Below, piece by piece: positions 5,141 to 10,817 of a DNA stretch of 10,817 nt. The stretch's first letter is position 1; every line of letters begins with the position of its first letter. Both the position numbers and the translations under genes were made by a program. The notes below the pieces were generated by a model. That model saw only the letters and a program-made list of their open reading frames with translations, was not told where the DNA came from and did no database searches. The stretch spans positions 1 to 10,817 of the forward strand of contig JADHLS010000097.1 of NCBI GenBank assembly GCA_016780605.1, read 5' to 3'. The stretch is from Reyranella sp. Its GTDB lineage: Bacteria; Pseudomonadota; Alphaproteobacteria; Reyranellales; Reyranellaceae.

Positions 5141-6121
5141 TCACTTCGTGAGACGGTCGCCGAGCTCGGTCTGGTAGGCGCGATAACGCTCGACGTCCTG
5201 CTTGAGGTAGGCGCCGATCTGAGCCGGCGTCGCCGGCGGATAGGTCTCGATGCCAGCCTTGAGCAGCCGCTCCTTCACATCGGGTTCGGCGATCGCTTCG
5301 TTGATTGCCGCGTTCAGCCGATTGACGATCTCCGGCGGCAGGCCTTTGGGCCCGATCATGATCACCCACGAGGTCAGTTCGGCACCCTTCATGCCGAGCT
5401 GGTCGAGCAGCGGTACCTTCTCGACCAAAGCCGTGGCGCTGGGGGCGGCGAGCGCCAGTGGCCGCACGGCGCCGGAGCTGATCAGCGGCACGGCTGAGGC
5501 GAGCACGGCCACGCCGAAGTCGGCCTCGCCCTTGGCCAGCGCCTCCATCATCGGCGCGCCGCCACGATAGGGCACGTGGACAGCCGACAGATCGCCGGCG
5601 CGCTTCAGATAGACCTCGGCGCCAAACTGGGTGATGCCAGCCGGGCCCGACGAGGCGTAGCTGGCACGGCCGGGACTGGCCTTCAGGTAGTCGTCGAGCT
5701 GGCGGGCGCTGGTGAAGGGCTTGGTCGATGGTACGACCAGGATCAGCGGCGATTGGCCGACCAGGGCAATCGGCGTGAAATCGGCCAGCGGATCGTATTT
5801 GGCGTTCTGTGGCTGCACGATCGGGTTGATGGCGAAGGCGCCGGGATCCGACAGCATGATGCGATAGCCGTCCGGTACGGCCGCGGCGGTGGCGGCCGCC
5901 GCGATCGAGCCGCCGGCGCCGGGCTTGTTGTCGACCACGACGGCGACACCCAGCGACCTGGTCAGCCGCTCACCCAGGATGCGCGCGGCGACGTCGCTGG
6001 CGCCGCCCGGCGCGAAGCCCACGGTGATGGTGATGGGCCGGTCGGGATAGCCCGCGAAGGCCGTAACCGGTGCCGCAGTGAAGAGCGCCATCGCCCAAAG
6101 CAATCTCATCACGGCAGGCAT
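5141..6121 (-). CDS. Bug/TctC family tripartite tricarboxylate transporter substrate-binding protein
   Basis: A periplasmic receptor that binds a small, usually carboxylated, compound. The 326-residue product starts with a signal peptide (1-23, ending VTAFA before GYPDRPI), without a lipobox. Family marks in order: YPDRPITITVGFAPGGASD (25-43), AARILGERL, VVVDNKPGAGGSIAA (61-75), PDGYRIML (83-90), YASSGPAGITQFGAE (155-169), VHVPYRGGAPMMEAL (181-195) and GPKGLPPEIVNRLNAAI (257-273). ATG 6121 is preferred (GGAG seven bases upstream); ATG 6109 is a second option. It follows the LamB/YcsF gene by 22 bases on the same strand, so both are likely one operon and the ligand may feed that enzyme. The membrane parts TctA and TctB are not in the window; lone receptors of this family are common. 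The ligand is unknown. Confidence 0.92.
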   Translation of the reverse strand: MPAVMRLLWAMALFTAAPVTAFAGYPDRPITITVGFAPGGASDVAARILGERLTRSLGVAVVVDNKPGAGGSIAAAATAAAVPDGYRIMLSDPGAFAINPIVQPQNAKYDPLADFTPIALVGQSPLILVVPSTKPFTSARQLDDYLKASPGRASYASSGPAGITQFGAEVYLKRAGDLSAVHVPYRGGAPMMEALAKGEADFGVAVLASAVPLISSGAVRPLALAAPSATALVEKVPLLDQLGMKGAELTSWVIMIGPKGLPPEIVNRLNAAINEAIAEPDVKERLLKAGIETYPPATPAQIGAYLKQDVERYRAYQTELGDRLTK

Positions 6122-6143
6122 CGCTGGTCTCCGGCTCGGTCGC

Positions 6144-6917
6144 TCAATTGAACATCTCAGGCAGGGCGACGACGCGGCAGTCGGCCGCTTCCAGGCCCCG
6201 GCGCACATGGCGAGCGACGGCAACGGCCGTGGGCTCGTCGCCGTGGACGCAGATCGTCTCGACCTCGACCGCCACACGATTGCCCTGGCGCGAGGTGAGG
6301 CAGCGCTCCTTCACCATGCTGAGGCATTGCTTCAGCGCCTTGTCGGGATCCTTGAACACCGTCCCGGGGATCGAGCGCGGGCTCAGGTTTCCGTCGTCTT
6401 CATAGTGGCGGTCGGCAAAGCCTTCGCGCGCCAGCCGCAGCCCGAGCTTGCGCGCCGCATGCTCCATCTGCGAGCCGGCCAATGCGACATAGATGATTCT
6501 GTCGTCGACGGTCTGGATCGCCCGTCCGATCGCCAGCGCATAGTCCTCCCGCACGGCCGCCATGTTGTTCAGGGCGCCATGCGGCTTGAGATGCGTCACT
6601 GGCAGGCCGGCATAGCGCGCCATCGCCTGAAGGGCGCCGATCTGGTAGGCGACCATCAGCTCGAGATCGTGCGGATCCATCTCGATCTTGCGCCGGCCGA
6701 ATCCCCACAGATCGTTGAAGCCCGGATGCACGCCGAGGCTGACATTGTTCTGCTTGGCCAGCATGGTGAGGCTGTGCATGGTGTTGGCGTCGCCGGCGTG
6801 GAAGCCGCAGGCGACGCTCGCCGAGCGGATGATGGTCATGAGATCGGCATCGTTGCCGATGTCGTAGGCACCGAAGCCTTCGCCGATATCGGCATTGAGA
6901 TTGATCCTGTAGCTCAT
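6144..6917 (-). CDS. LamB/YcsF family protein, 5-oxoprolinase subunit A-like
   Basis: The family acts, with a kinase-like pair PxpB and PxpC, in ATP-dependent opening of 5-oxoproline to glutamate; other members sit in amide or lactam pathways. The 257-residue product is the normal length. It shows INLNADIGEGFGAYDIG (5-21), ACGFHAGDANTM (36-47), VHPGFNDLWGFGRR (63-76), LKPHGALNNMA (110-120) and the C-terminal ICVHGDEPTAV. Two motifs depart from the common form: HPSYPDR is HPGFNDL, and KPHGALYN is KPHGALNN. This marks a divergent subgroup, so true oxoprolinase activity is unsure and I give no gene symbol. ATG 6917 has AGGA upstream at a short distance. No pxpB or pxpC lies in the window; instead a Bug-type receptor follows in the same operon, which suggests uptake and use of one small acid. 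Confidence 0.85.
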   Translation of the reverse strand: MSYRINLNADIGEGFGAYDIGNDADLMTIIRSASVACGFHAGDANTMHSLTMLAKQNNVSLGVHPGFNDLWGFGRRKIEMDPHDLELMVAYQIGALQAMARYAGLPVTHLKPHGALNNMAAVREDYALAIGRAIQTVDDRIIYVALAGSQMEHAARKLGLRLAREGFADRHYEDDGNLSPRSIPGTVFKDPDKALKQCLSMVKERCLTSRQGNRVAVEVETICVHGDEPTAVAVARHVRRGLEAADCRVVALPEMFN

Positions 6918-7028
6918 GCGGTCCTGCCCCCGGTGCTGATCATCGATGGCGCAAGAATCGCGCCGCCGCGGCGCCCGGCCAATCTTTTCATGATCGCGTC
7001 TTTCGCCCCGCAGGCTAGAGTGTCGGTG
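6918..7028. other. divergent intergenic region
   Basis: It separates the LamB/YcsF gene from the membrane protein gene and should hold two promoters. TAGAGT at 7016-7021 is a possible -10 box for the plus-strand gene, only seven bases before ATG 7029. A 15-base palindrome, GCGCCGC-C-GCGGCGC, lies at 6960-6974. No -35 box is convincing. Confidence 0.35.
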
Positions 7029-7517
7029 ATGAGGACTTCCGTCCTGCCGACATCATGGCGCCCATCGCCGACGGCGCTATTGCCGGCCGACCCGACTGTC
7101 TACGAAGGACCGCGGCTCGCTTTCTGGGGAGCGATCGCCTGGCTGCTCGTGATCACCACGCGCAGCCTGATCCACCTGCTGTTGCCCGACGGCGGCGCCC
7201 ATTCGATTGCCACCATCGATATCGCGGTCGCCGCCGGCTCCGACATCGTGGCGCTGTTCGGCCAGTGGGGGGCGAGCCAGCTCCTGCTCGCCGTGCTGTT
7301 GTGGGCGCTGTTGCTGCGCTGGCGCGGCACGGTGCCTTTGGTGCTGCTGGTTTTCTCCGCCGAGCCCTGCCTGCGCGGACTGGCCGGTCATCTCAAGCCC
7401 CTCACGACGGTGGGCACCCCACCGGGCGGGGCACTCAATTGGGTCGTGCTGCCTGGACTCCTGATCCTGCTCTGGCTCTCGTTGTGCCCGGCGGAGCGAG
7501 ACGTCACCCGATCCTGA
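7029..7517 (+). CDS. integral membrane protein of unknown function
   Basis: The product is 162 residues with about four membrane helices: 30-52, 82-98, 100-117 and 136-153. Conserved-looking stretches lie between and at the helix ends: RSLIHLLLPDGGAHSIATID (45-64), ALFGQWGASQ (75-84), LRGLAGHLKPLTTVGTPPGG (115-134) and ALNWVVLPG. The invariant look of SLIHLLLPDGGAHSIA, with paired His and Asp, and of GHLKP suggests a functional site rather than a mere anchor, but I know no named family. Start: ATG 7029 is preferred; ATG 6990 is in frame with no ribosome binding site. Even 7029 has no good Shine-Dalgarno site, and a -10-like TAGAGT seven bases upstream would make a leaderless mRNA. It may be cotranscribed with the oxalate decarboxylase gene, 97 bases on, though that gap holds its own promoter-like sequence. 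Confidence 0.75.
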   Translation: MRTSVLPTSWRPSPTALLPADPTVYEGPRLAFWGAIAWLLVITTRSLIHLLLPDGGAHSIATIDIAVAAGSDIVALFGQWGASQLLLAVLLWALLLRWRGTVPLVLLVFSAEPCLRGLAGHLKPLTTVGTPPGGALNWVVLPGLLILLWLSLCPAERDVTRS

Positions 7518-7525
7518 ATCAAATT

Positions 7526-7561
7526 GGTCGAGTCGACCTGCCGCGGTTTCGCCTCTAATAT
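7526..7561 (+). promoter_or_regulatory. possible promoter with palindromic operator before the oxalate decarboxylase gene
   Basis: GGTCGA-G-TCGACC at 7526-7538 is a perfect 13-base palindrome. Its right arm TCGACC (4 of 6 to TTGACA) could be the -35 box, with TAATAT at 7556-7561 as the -10 box, 17 bases apart. GTCGACC occurs again at 7580-7586, inside a hairpin CGTCG/CGACG (7579-7592). A repressor bound to the palindrome would block the promoter. This is inferred from sequence alone. Confidence 0.35.
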
Positions 7562-7614
7562 TTGTCTTGGTGGAGGGGCGTCGACCGCGACGACATCGCA
7601 AGGGGGAATGGGAC

Positions 7615-8817
7615 GTGCGAACAAAGATCATCACGGCAGCGCTTCTGTTTCTTGTTGTCGCGTTCCCGGCCGTCGGCCAGGCGCCCTCCACCCAGGCCGC
7701 TCCGACGCAGCCGCCGCCGGAGCGACCCTCGGCGGCACAGATCCAGGCGGCCAAGTCGCTCGCCGGCACTGACTGGGGCAAGGGATTGCCGGCGTTTTCC
7801 TTTGCGCTGAGCAAAGTACCGGTTACCCAATATGACGGGGGCACGGCGCGCCAGGCCGGCACCTACAACTTTCCCGTCAGCAAGAACATCGCGGGCGTCT
7901 ACATGACGCTCGAAGCCGGCGCGTTGCGCGAGTTGCATTGGCACGCCGACGCCGCCGAATGGGCCTACGTCATCGAAGGCCGCTCGCGTATCACGCTGAC
8001 CAGCCCGTGGGGCCAGGTGCAGGTGGCTGATGTTGATGCGGGCGGCATCTGGTATTTCCCCAAGGGCTGGGGCCACAGCATCGAAGGGCTCGGCCCCACC
8101 GGCACGAAGTTCATCCTGGTCTTCAACAACGGCGAGTTCACCGAGCAGTCGACCTTCAGCATCACCGACTGGATCGCCAACACGCCGATGTCGATGCTGA
8201 CCGAATATCTCGGCTGGAGTCAGGAGCAGATCGAGCGCCTGCCGAAAAAGCAGGTCTATATCTCGCGCGTCAACGGCGCCGTGCCGTCTCTCGCCGATTC
8301 GCTGCCACGCAATCGCGACACGCCGCCGCTCGCCATGTCGCACACCTACAAGCTCAGGGGCGAGAAGCCGGAGTCGGTGCTGAACGGCAGTTCCATCCGT
8401 GTGGTCTCCGCCAAGGAGTTTCCGGCGAGCTTCAACATGACCGGCGCCCTCATGCGGCTCGAGCCGGGCGCGATGCGCGGCCTGCACTGGCATCCCAACG
8501 CCGACGAGTGGCAATTCATCGTGAGCGGCTCGATGGAGCTCAGCGTCTTTGCCTCGGCAGGCAAGTCGAGCATCAGTCGGCTCGAAACCGGCGATGTCGG
8601 TTACGTGCCGCGCGGCTACGGCCATGCGCTCAAGAACCCGTCCAAGGACCAGCCGGCGGAAATTCTGATCGTCTTCAACGCCGGCGACTATGAAAGCATC
8701 GAGCTGAACGACTGGATGTCGACCGTGCCGGCCGACACCCTGGCCAACAATCTGCAAGTGCCCGAGACTGTGATCCGCCAGCTGCCGATCAACAGCAGGA
8801 AGTTCGTAGTGCCTTAA
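7615..8817 (+). CDS. oxdC: exported bicupin oxalate decarboxylase (OxdC family)
   Basis: Predicted to split oxalate into formate and CO2 with manganese and oxygen. The 400-residue product has a signal peptide (1-23, ending AVGQA) and two cupin domains. Cupin 1 has GALRELHWHADAAEW with ligands H108, H110 and E115, and PKGWGH with H154. Cupin 2 has GAMRGLHWHPNADEW with H291, H293 and E298, and PRGYGH with H337. So both Mn sites are complete. The lid loop, SENST in the Bacillus enzyme, is TEQST here (176-180), keeping the Glu (E177) that separates decarboxylase from oxalate oxidase activity; R105 and R288 also match. The start is GTG 7615 after AGGGGG; ATG 7608 is in another frame. The YbhB gene follows after 33 bases. 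Export implies that oxalate is handled in the periplasm. Function is strongly supported by motifs; the specific substrate remains unproven. Confidence 0.92.
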   Translation: MRTKIITAALLFLVVAFPAVGQAPSTQAAPTQPPPERPSAAQIQAAKSLAGTDWGKGLPAFSFALSKVPVTQYDGGTARQAGTYNFPVSKNIAGVYMTLEAGALRELHWHADAAEWAYVIEGRSRITLTSPWGQVQVADVDAGGIWYFPKGWGHSIEGLGPTGTKFILVFNNGEFTEQSTFSITDWIANTPMSMLTEYLGWSQEQIERLPKKQVYISRVNGAVPSLADSLPRNRDTPPLAMSHTYKLRGEKPESVLNGSSIRVVSAKEFPASFNMTGALMRLEPGAMRGLHWHPNADEWQFIVSGSMELSVFASAGKSSISRLETGDVGYVPRGYGHALKNPSKDQPAEILIVFNAGDYESIELNDWMSTVPADTLANNLQVPETVIRQLPINSRKFVVP

Positions 8818-8850
8818 GAAGGTCGGCCTGACCGGTTCGGGGAGGAGCGC

Positions 8851-9351
8851 ATGGCTCTGACGCTTACGAGCAGCAGCTTCAAGGAGGGCGAGACCCTCAA
8901 GCTGGATCACATCCTGTCGGCCGACTACGGCTTCGGCTGTGGCGGCGGCAACAAGTCTCCGCAGCTCTCCTGGTCGGGCGTGCCGGAGGGCACCAGGAGC
9001 TTCGCGGTCAGCTGCTTCGACCCCGACGCGCCGACGGGTTCGGGTTTCTGGCACTGGGTGGTGGTGAACATCCCGGCGGGCACGACCGAGCTCAAGCTCG
9101 ATGCGGGCAATCCCAAGGCCGGCCTGCTGCCCAAGGGAGCTCTGCAGACCCGCACCGATTTCGGCGCGCCGGGCTATGGCGGGCCCTGCCCACCGGAAGG
9201 CCATGGCCCGCACCGCTACGTCTTCACCCTGTTCGCCGTGAAGCAGGACGCCCTGCCGGTGAACGCCGACACCTCGGCCGCCATTGTCGGCTTCCAGCTG
9301 CACTTCAACACCATCGAGAAGGCGACCCTGACAGGCAAGTTCGAGCGTTAG
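8851..9351 (+). CDS. YbhB/YbcL family Raf kinase inhibitor-like protein (PEBP fold)
   Basis: The 166-residue product is the normal length for bacterial phosphatidylethanolamine-binding proteins. The two family motifs are complete: DPDAPTGSGFWHWVVVNIP (57-75) and GAPGYGGPCPPEGHGPHRY (105-123), which together form the small anion-binding pocket (D58, D60, H68, H121 area). Other stretches: CGGGNKSPQLSWSGVPEGT (30-48) and FTLFAVKQDAL. There is no signal peptide, so it should be cytoplasmic. The cellular role of bacterial members is not well defined. ATG 8851 has GGAGGAG at a good distance. It lies 33 bases after the oxalate decarboxylase gene and 52 before the nicotinamidase gene, on the same strand, so a three-gene operon is possible; I see no functional link that would prove it. 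Confidence 0.92.
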   Translation: MALTLTSSSFKEGETLKLDHILSADYGFGCGGGNKSPQLSWSGVPEGTRSFAVSCFDPDAPTGSGFWHWVVVNIPAGTTELKLDAGNPKAGLLPKGALQTRTDFGAPGYGGPCPPEGHGPHRYVFTLFAVKQDALPVNADTSAAIVGFQLHFNTIEKATLTGKFER

Positions 9352-9370
9352 CCGTCAGCCCGGCCTTTGC

Positions 9371-9392
9371 TAGACTTGGGGGTGCGTCCCCA
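9371..9392 (+). promoter_or_regulatory. possible -10 box and leader hairpin before the nicotinamidase gene
   Basis: TAGACT (9371-9376), preceded by TGC as in an extended -10 box, lies 27 bases before ATG 9404. Directly after it TGGGG (9377-9381) can pair with CCCCA (9388-9392) around a six-base loop, ending one base before the CGGAGG ribosome binding site. It may be an internal promoter of the gene row. No -35 box is evident. Confidence 0.3.
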
Positions 9393-9403
9393 CGGAGGTT
9401 GCC

Positions 9404-10138
9404 ATGACAGCCATCGCTTCGCCTGACATCTCACGCCGTTTCCTGCTCCGCTCAGCCGCTGCTCTTGGCCTGGTGGCCGTCGGTGCTCTCAGGCCCGCGC
9501 GCGCCCAAACCGTCAAGCCCGATGCCAAGTCGGCGCTGATCGTGGTCGATGTCCAGAACTGCTTCGTCGATGGCGGCACGCTGCCGGTGAAGGGAGGCGC
9601 CGAGGTCGTGCCGCTGATCAACAAGCTCGCGGCCTCGTTCGACAATATCGTCGTGACCCAGGACTGGCACACGCCGGGCCACGCTTCCTTTGCCAGCTCC
9701 CATGCCGGCAAGAAGCCCTTCGAGACCACGGCCATGCCTTACGGCACGCAGGTGCTGTGGCCCGACCACTGCGTGCAGGGCTCGGACGACGCCGCCCTTC
9801 ACAAGGATCTCAAGCTGCCCAAGGCCGAGCTGATCATCCGCAAGGGCTTCAACAAGAACGTCGATAGCTACTCGGCCTTCGTCGAGGCCGACGGCAAGAC
9901 CATGACCGGGCTGGCCGGCTACCTGAAGGAGCGCGGCATCGACACGGTGTTCGTGACCGGGCTTGCCACCGACTTCTGCGTCGCCTGGACCGCGCTCGAT
10001 GCGCGCAAGCTCGGCTTCACGACCTACGTCATCGAGGACGCCACGCGAGCCATCGACCTCAACGGCTCGCTGGCCAACGCCTGGAAGCAGATGACCGACG
10101 CCGGCGTGAAGCGCATCAAGGCAAGCGACATCTCCTAG
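9404..10138 (+). CDS. Tat-exported nicotinamidase (isochorismatase superfamily, PncA-like)
   Basis: Predicted to hydrolyse nicotinamide to nicotinate and ammonia. The 244-residue product begins with a twin-arginine signal (SRRFLLRSAAALG at 10-22, cleavage near ARA at 32-34), so it should be folded in the cytoplasm and exported. The catalytic triad is D49 (VVDVQNCF), K147 (IIRKG) and C192 (TDFCVAWTALDA). Metal ligands are D87, H89 and H93 in QDWHTPGHASF, with H122 in WPDHC as a further candidate. TGLATDFCV and the conserved WPDHCVQGS are PncA-type rather than general isochorismatase marks. ATG 9404 has GGAGG five bases upstream and leaves the twin arginines near the start. It is last in the possible operon with the oxalate decarboxylase and YbhB genes. 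Most nicotinamidases are cytoplasmic, so export is unusual; another amide substrate is possible. Confidence 0.88.
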   Translation: MTAIASPDISRRFLLRSAAALGLVAVGALRPARAQTVKPDAKSALIVVDVQNCFVDGGTLPVKGGAEVVPLINKLAASFDNIVVTQDWHTPGHASFASSHAGKKPFETTAMPYGTQVLWPDHCVQGSDDAALHKDLKLPKAELIIRKGFNKNVDSYSAFVEADGKTMTGLAGYLKERGIDTVFVTGLATDFCVAWTALDARKLGFTTYVIEDATRAIDLNGSLANAWKQMTDAGVKRIKASDIS

Positions 10139-10210
10139 GACGATCCGGCTCGGCGATATCTTCATCGGCCGTGCCGGCTTCTCTCGTGGTTGAGGCCCCG
10201 CAAGTCGGTT

Positions 10211-10242
10211 AGGCTCGGCCTCATCCTCGAGCGCCTTTTTTT
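10211..10242 (+). terminator. probable intrinsic terminator after the nicotinamidase gene
   Basis: AGGCTCG (10211-10217) pairs with CGA-(gc)-GCCT (10228-10236) with a two-base bulge, followed by a run of seven T (10236-10242). A competing stem TGAGGCC/GGCCTCA (10191-10197 and 10217-10223) overlaps it. It lies 73 bases after the stop and ends the row before the iron-sulfur subunit gene. Confidence 0.5.
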
Positions 10243-10328
10243 GTGCTGCACGTTGCAAGAACGGCAGGACGTCGATCGCACGCCGACGGACGCGAATTGG
10301 CCTCGAGCATTCCTTGGAGGACAGTTCC
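10243..10328 (+). other. leader region of the molybdenum hydroxylase genes
   Basis: This stretch must hold the promoter of the iron-sulfur subunit gene. I see no convincing -35/-10 pair. GGAGG at 10316-10320, eight bases before ATG 10329, is its ribosome binding site. Confidence 0.35.
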
Positions 10329-10781
10329 ATGAGCAAGTTCACAGTCAACGGCAAGGCACACACCTTCGACGGCGACCCGGAGACGCCGCTTCTCTGGTAT
10401 CTGCGCGACGTTGCCGGCATGGTCGGCACCAAGTTCGGCTGCGGCCGGGCGCTGTGCGGTGCCTGCACGGTGCATCTCGACGGTACGGCCGTGCGCTCCT
10501 GCCAGGTCCAGGTCGGCGATATCGACGGCCAGGCGGTGATCACCATCGAGGGCCTGTCGGCCGACGGCATGCATCCCGTGCAGAAGGCTTGGCGCGAGCT
10601 CAACGTCGCCCAGTGCGGTTACTGCCAGGTCGGGCAGATCATGCAGGCGGCGTCGCTGCTGAAGGACACGCCCAAGCCCACCGACCAGCAGATCCTCGAC
10701 GCCATGAGCGGCAACATCTGTCGCTGCGGCACCTACCCCCGCATCCGCGCCGCCATCAAGCGCGCGTCGGGCAGCGCGTAA
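10329..10781 (+). CDS. (2Fe-2S)-binding small subunit of a molybdenum hydroxylase, isoquinoline 1-oxidoreductase alpha type
   Basis: This subunit passes electrons from the molybdenum site to an outside acceptor in xanthine oxidase-family enzymes that hydroxylate N-heterocycles or oxidise aldehydes. The 150-residue product has both clusters: the plant-ferredoxin type (C38, C43, C46 in [16 protein letters not shown], and C58) and the second, all-helical cluster (C96 and C99 in [12 protein letters not shown]131 and C133 in [12 protein letters not shown]). The TPLLWYLRD and GTKFGCG forms resemble IorA more than the nicotinate hydroxylase NicA. ATG 10329 has GGAGG eight bases upstream; an ATG at 10314 would overlap that site. 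A gene starts 14 bases after the stop and should be the large subunit. IorA-type enzymes lack an FAD subunit and often give electrons to cytochromes. The substrate cannot be told from this subunit. Confidence 0.93.
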   Translation: MSKFTVNGKAHTFDGDPETPLLWYLRDVAGMVGTKFGCGRALCGACTVHLDGTAVRSCQVQVGDIDGQAVITIEGLSADGMHPVQKAWRELNVAQCGYCQVGQIMQAASLLKDTPKPTDQQILDAMSGNICRCGTYPRIRAAIKRASGSA

Positions 10782-10795
10782 GGGAGGGCGCGACC

Positions 10796-10817
10796 ATGAC
10801 CAGAACATCGGAAATCA
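10796..10817 (+). CDS. start of the presumed molybdopterin-binding large subunit (partial, cut by window end)
   Basis: Only seven codons are visible (MTRTSEI). AGGGAGG stands a short distance before the ATG at 10796. Position directly behind the 2Fe-2S subunit gene is where the IorB/aldehyde oxidase-type catalytic subunit normally lies. Identity is by context only; the visible residues prove nothing. Confidence 0.55.

Noticed and set aside
6960..6974. 15-base GC-only palindrome GCGCCGC-C-GCGGCGC
   Set aside because: Kept only as a note in the intergenic region: such words arise easily by chance in DNA this rich in G and C, and it has no repeat copy in the window.
6078..7028. Long plus-strand extension upstream of the membrane protein, running antisense through the LamB/YcsF gene
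   Set aside because: The membrane protein character starts only after about 7029. The upstream part mirrors a well-supported minus-strand gene.
7555..9303. Minus-strand open frame of 582 codons opposite the oxalate decarboxylase and YbhB genes
   Set aside because: It mirrors two plus-strand genes with complete family motifs and good ribosome binding sites. Its product is a His/Arg/Gly/Ala-rich sequence of no known kind, as expected from the reverse frame of GC-rich genes.
9452..10603. Minus-strand open frame of 383 codons across the nicotinamidase and iron-sulfur genes
   Set aside because: It spans two clearly real plus-strand genes and the gap between them, and its product has no recognisable domain.
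1..10817. CRISPR arrays, tRNA/rRNA genes, insertion sequences, toxin-antitoxin pairs and defence genes
   Set aside because: Looked for on both strands and not seen. The only tandem repeat is the in-gene heptapeptide repeat.

Overview
The window is a stretch of GC-rich bacterial chromosome, densely packed with short operons. Gene content (a Bug/TctC tricarboxylate receptor next to a LamB/YcsF protein, an isoquinoline 1-oxidoreductase type iron-sulfur subunit, DUF1330, a Flp pilin, Tat-exported enzymes) and codon use point to an alphaproteobacterium of soil or water, of the Bradyrhizobium/Reyranella kind. That placement is inference from protein style, not from a marker gene. I see no rRNA, tRNA, CRISPR, transposase or phage gene. 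No gene-free stretch exceeds about 210 bases.

Layout. (1) 31-261: a small unknown protein, possibly cut near its start by the window edge. (2) 332-2497, plus strand: a tight three-gene operon of a secreted class II cyclic-nucleotide phosphodiesterase, a STAS/SpoIIAA-like small protein and a maleate isomerase/arylmalonate decarboxylase homologue that lacks the family's catalytic cysteines. (3) 2560-3898, minus strand: a small unknown protein, a Tyr-rich lipoprotein with a seven-residue tandem repeat, and a flavin reductase-like protein. (4) 4105-4269, plus: a lone Flp/Fap type IVb pilin, followed by a strong GNRA-loop hairpin. (5) 4363-5134: a VOC (glyoxalase-like) protein divergent from a DUF1330 protein. 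(6) 5141-6917, minus: a LamB/YcsF (5-oxoprolinase subunit A-like) protein followed by a Bug/TctC solute receptor. (7) 7029-7517, plus: an unknown four-helix membrane protein. (8) 7615-10138, plus: an exported bicupin oxalate decarboxylase, a YbhB/YbcL (PEBP) protein and a Tat-exported nicotinamidase. (9) 10329-10817, plus: an IorA-type 2Fe-2S subunit and the first codons of what should be its molybdenum-cofactor partner.

The common theme is small organic-acid and amide metabolism with many products sent to the periplasm (phosphodiesterase, lipoprotein, Bug receptor, oxalate decarboxylase, nicotinamidase). It reads as ordinary accessory metabolism. I did not find a convincing new multi-gene system. 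The items most worth checking are the cysteine-less isomerase homologue, the Tat-exported nicotinamidase beside a molybdenum hydroxylase, the partnerless LamB/YcsF-receptor pair, the orphan pilin and the heptad-repeat lipoprotein.
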